Positions 5,538-5,645 of a stretch of DNA of 5,645 nt are shown piece by piece. Numbering within the stretch: the first letter of the stretch is position 1; every line of letters begins with the position of its first letter. The DNA is from Candidatus Sulfotelmatobacter sp. GTDB taxonomy: Bacteria; Acidobacteriota; Terriglobia; Terriglobales; SbA1. The stretch is from assembly GCA_030151135.1 (NCBI GenBank), contig JASLEQ010000207.1, forward strand, positions 1 through 5,645, in the 5' to 3' direction. The notes beneath the pieces were generated by a model. The model saw only the letters and a program-made list of their open reading frames with translations, had not been told where the DNA came from and did no database searches. A program made the position numbers and the translations under genes.

Positions 5538-5645
5538 CGCACCACATCTTCCCCCATTTCAGGTGCATTGGGTCTAAGAACGAGATGCAGGCTTACTTTG
5601 CTAGCAGGCAGACGACGCTAGCGGCGAGGCGTTATTGTCGAGGGG
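5538..5645. other. Right-edge stretch with no supported feature
   Basis: About 108 bases after the tRNA terminator. Two GCTAGC hexamers (5600-5605 and 5617-5622) are present, but no gene start with a ribosome binding site, no RNA fold and no promoter can be defended. It may be the upstream region of a gene beyond the window. Confidence 0.5.

Noticed and set aside
5600..5622. GCTAGC repeats at the right edge as an attachment or recombination site
   Set aside because: Two six-base palindromes 17 bp apart are expected by chance and no integrase or partner site is visible.

Overview
The window looks like chromosomal DNA of a free-living, moderately high-GC bacterium. Soil Acidobacteriota is my best guess from the overall protein character, but nothing in the sequence proves the phylum. 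I see no mobile element, phage gene or CRISPR array. Coding density is high and the genes share a similar base composition, so this reads as ordinary vertically inherited DNA with a metabolic operon and a housekeeping tRNA.

Layout, left to right. (1) A TetR/AcrR-family repressor gene on the minus strand starts at 611 and runs off the left edge; about 203 residues are visible. (2) A divergent control region (612-714) separates it from a plus-strand operon. It holds a convincing minus-strand sigma70-type promoter. Two near-identical 15-bp palindromes (616-630 and 715-729) flank it, and they look like the operators of the TetR protein. (3) A tight three-gene operon follows on the plus strand: a PYROXD2/phytoene-desaturase-like FAD oxidoreductase (715-2352), a DAO-family FAD oxidoreductase of the sarcosine/dimethylglycine-oxidase type (2349-3536, ATGA overlap), and a betaine-homocysteine S-methyltransferase-like zinc enzyme (3552-4544, strong ribosome binding site). 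(4) A perfect 9-bp stem terminator (4566-4597) lies between this operon and a convergent gene. (5) A Dps-type miniferritin lies on the minus strand (4628-5251). (6) The initiator tRNA-fMet lies on the plus strand (5420-5496), with its own near-consensus promoter and terminator. (7) The last ~105 bases hold nothing I can support.

Working model. The TetR protein senses an unknown small molecule and represses both itself and the operon through the twin operators. The operon joins a methyltransferase that moves a methyl group from a methylated onium compound to homocysteine with two flavoenzymes, one of a family that oxidatively N-demethylates secondary or tertiary amines. This suggests a pathway that uses methylated amines (glycine-betaine-like) and regenerates methionine. 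The methyltransferase lacks two of the three aromatic residues of the animal betaine cage, so the natural methyl donor may not be glycine betaine. The dps and tRNA genes are neighbours, not evident partners of this pathway.
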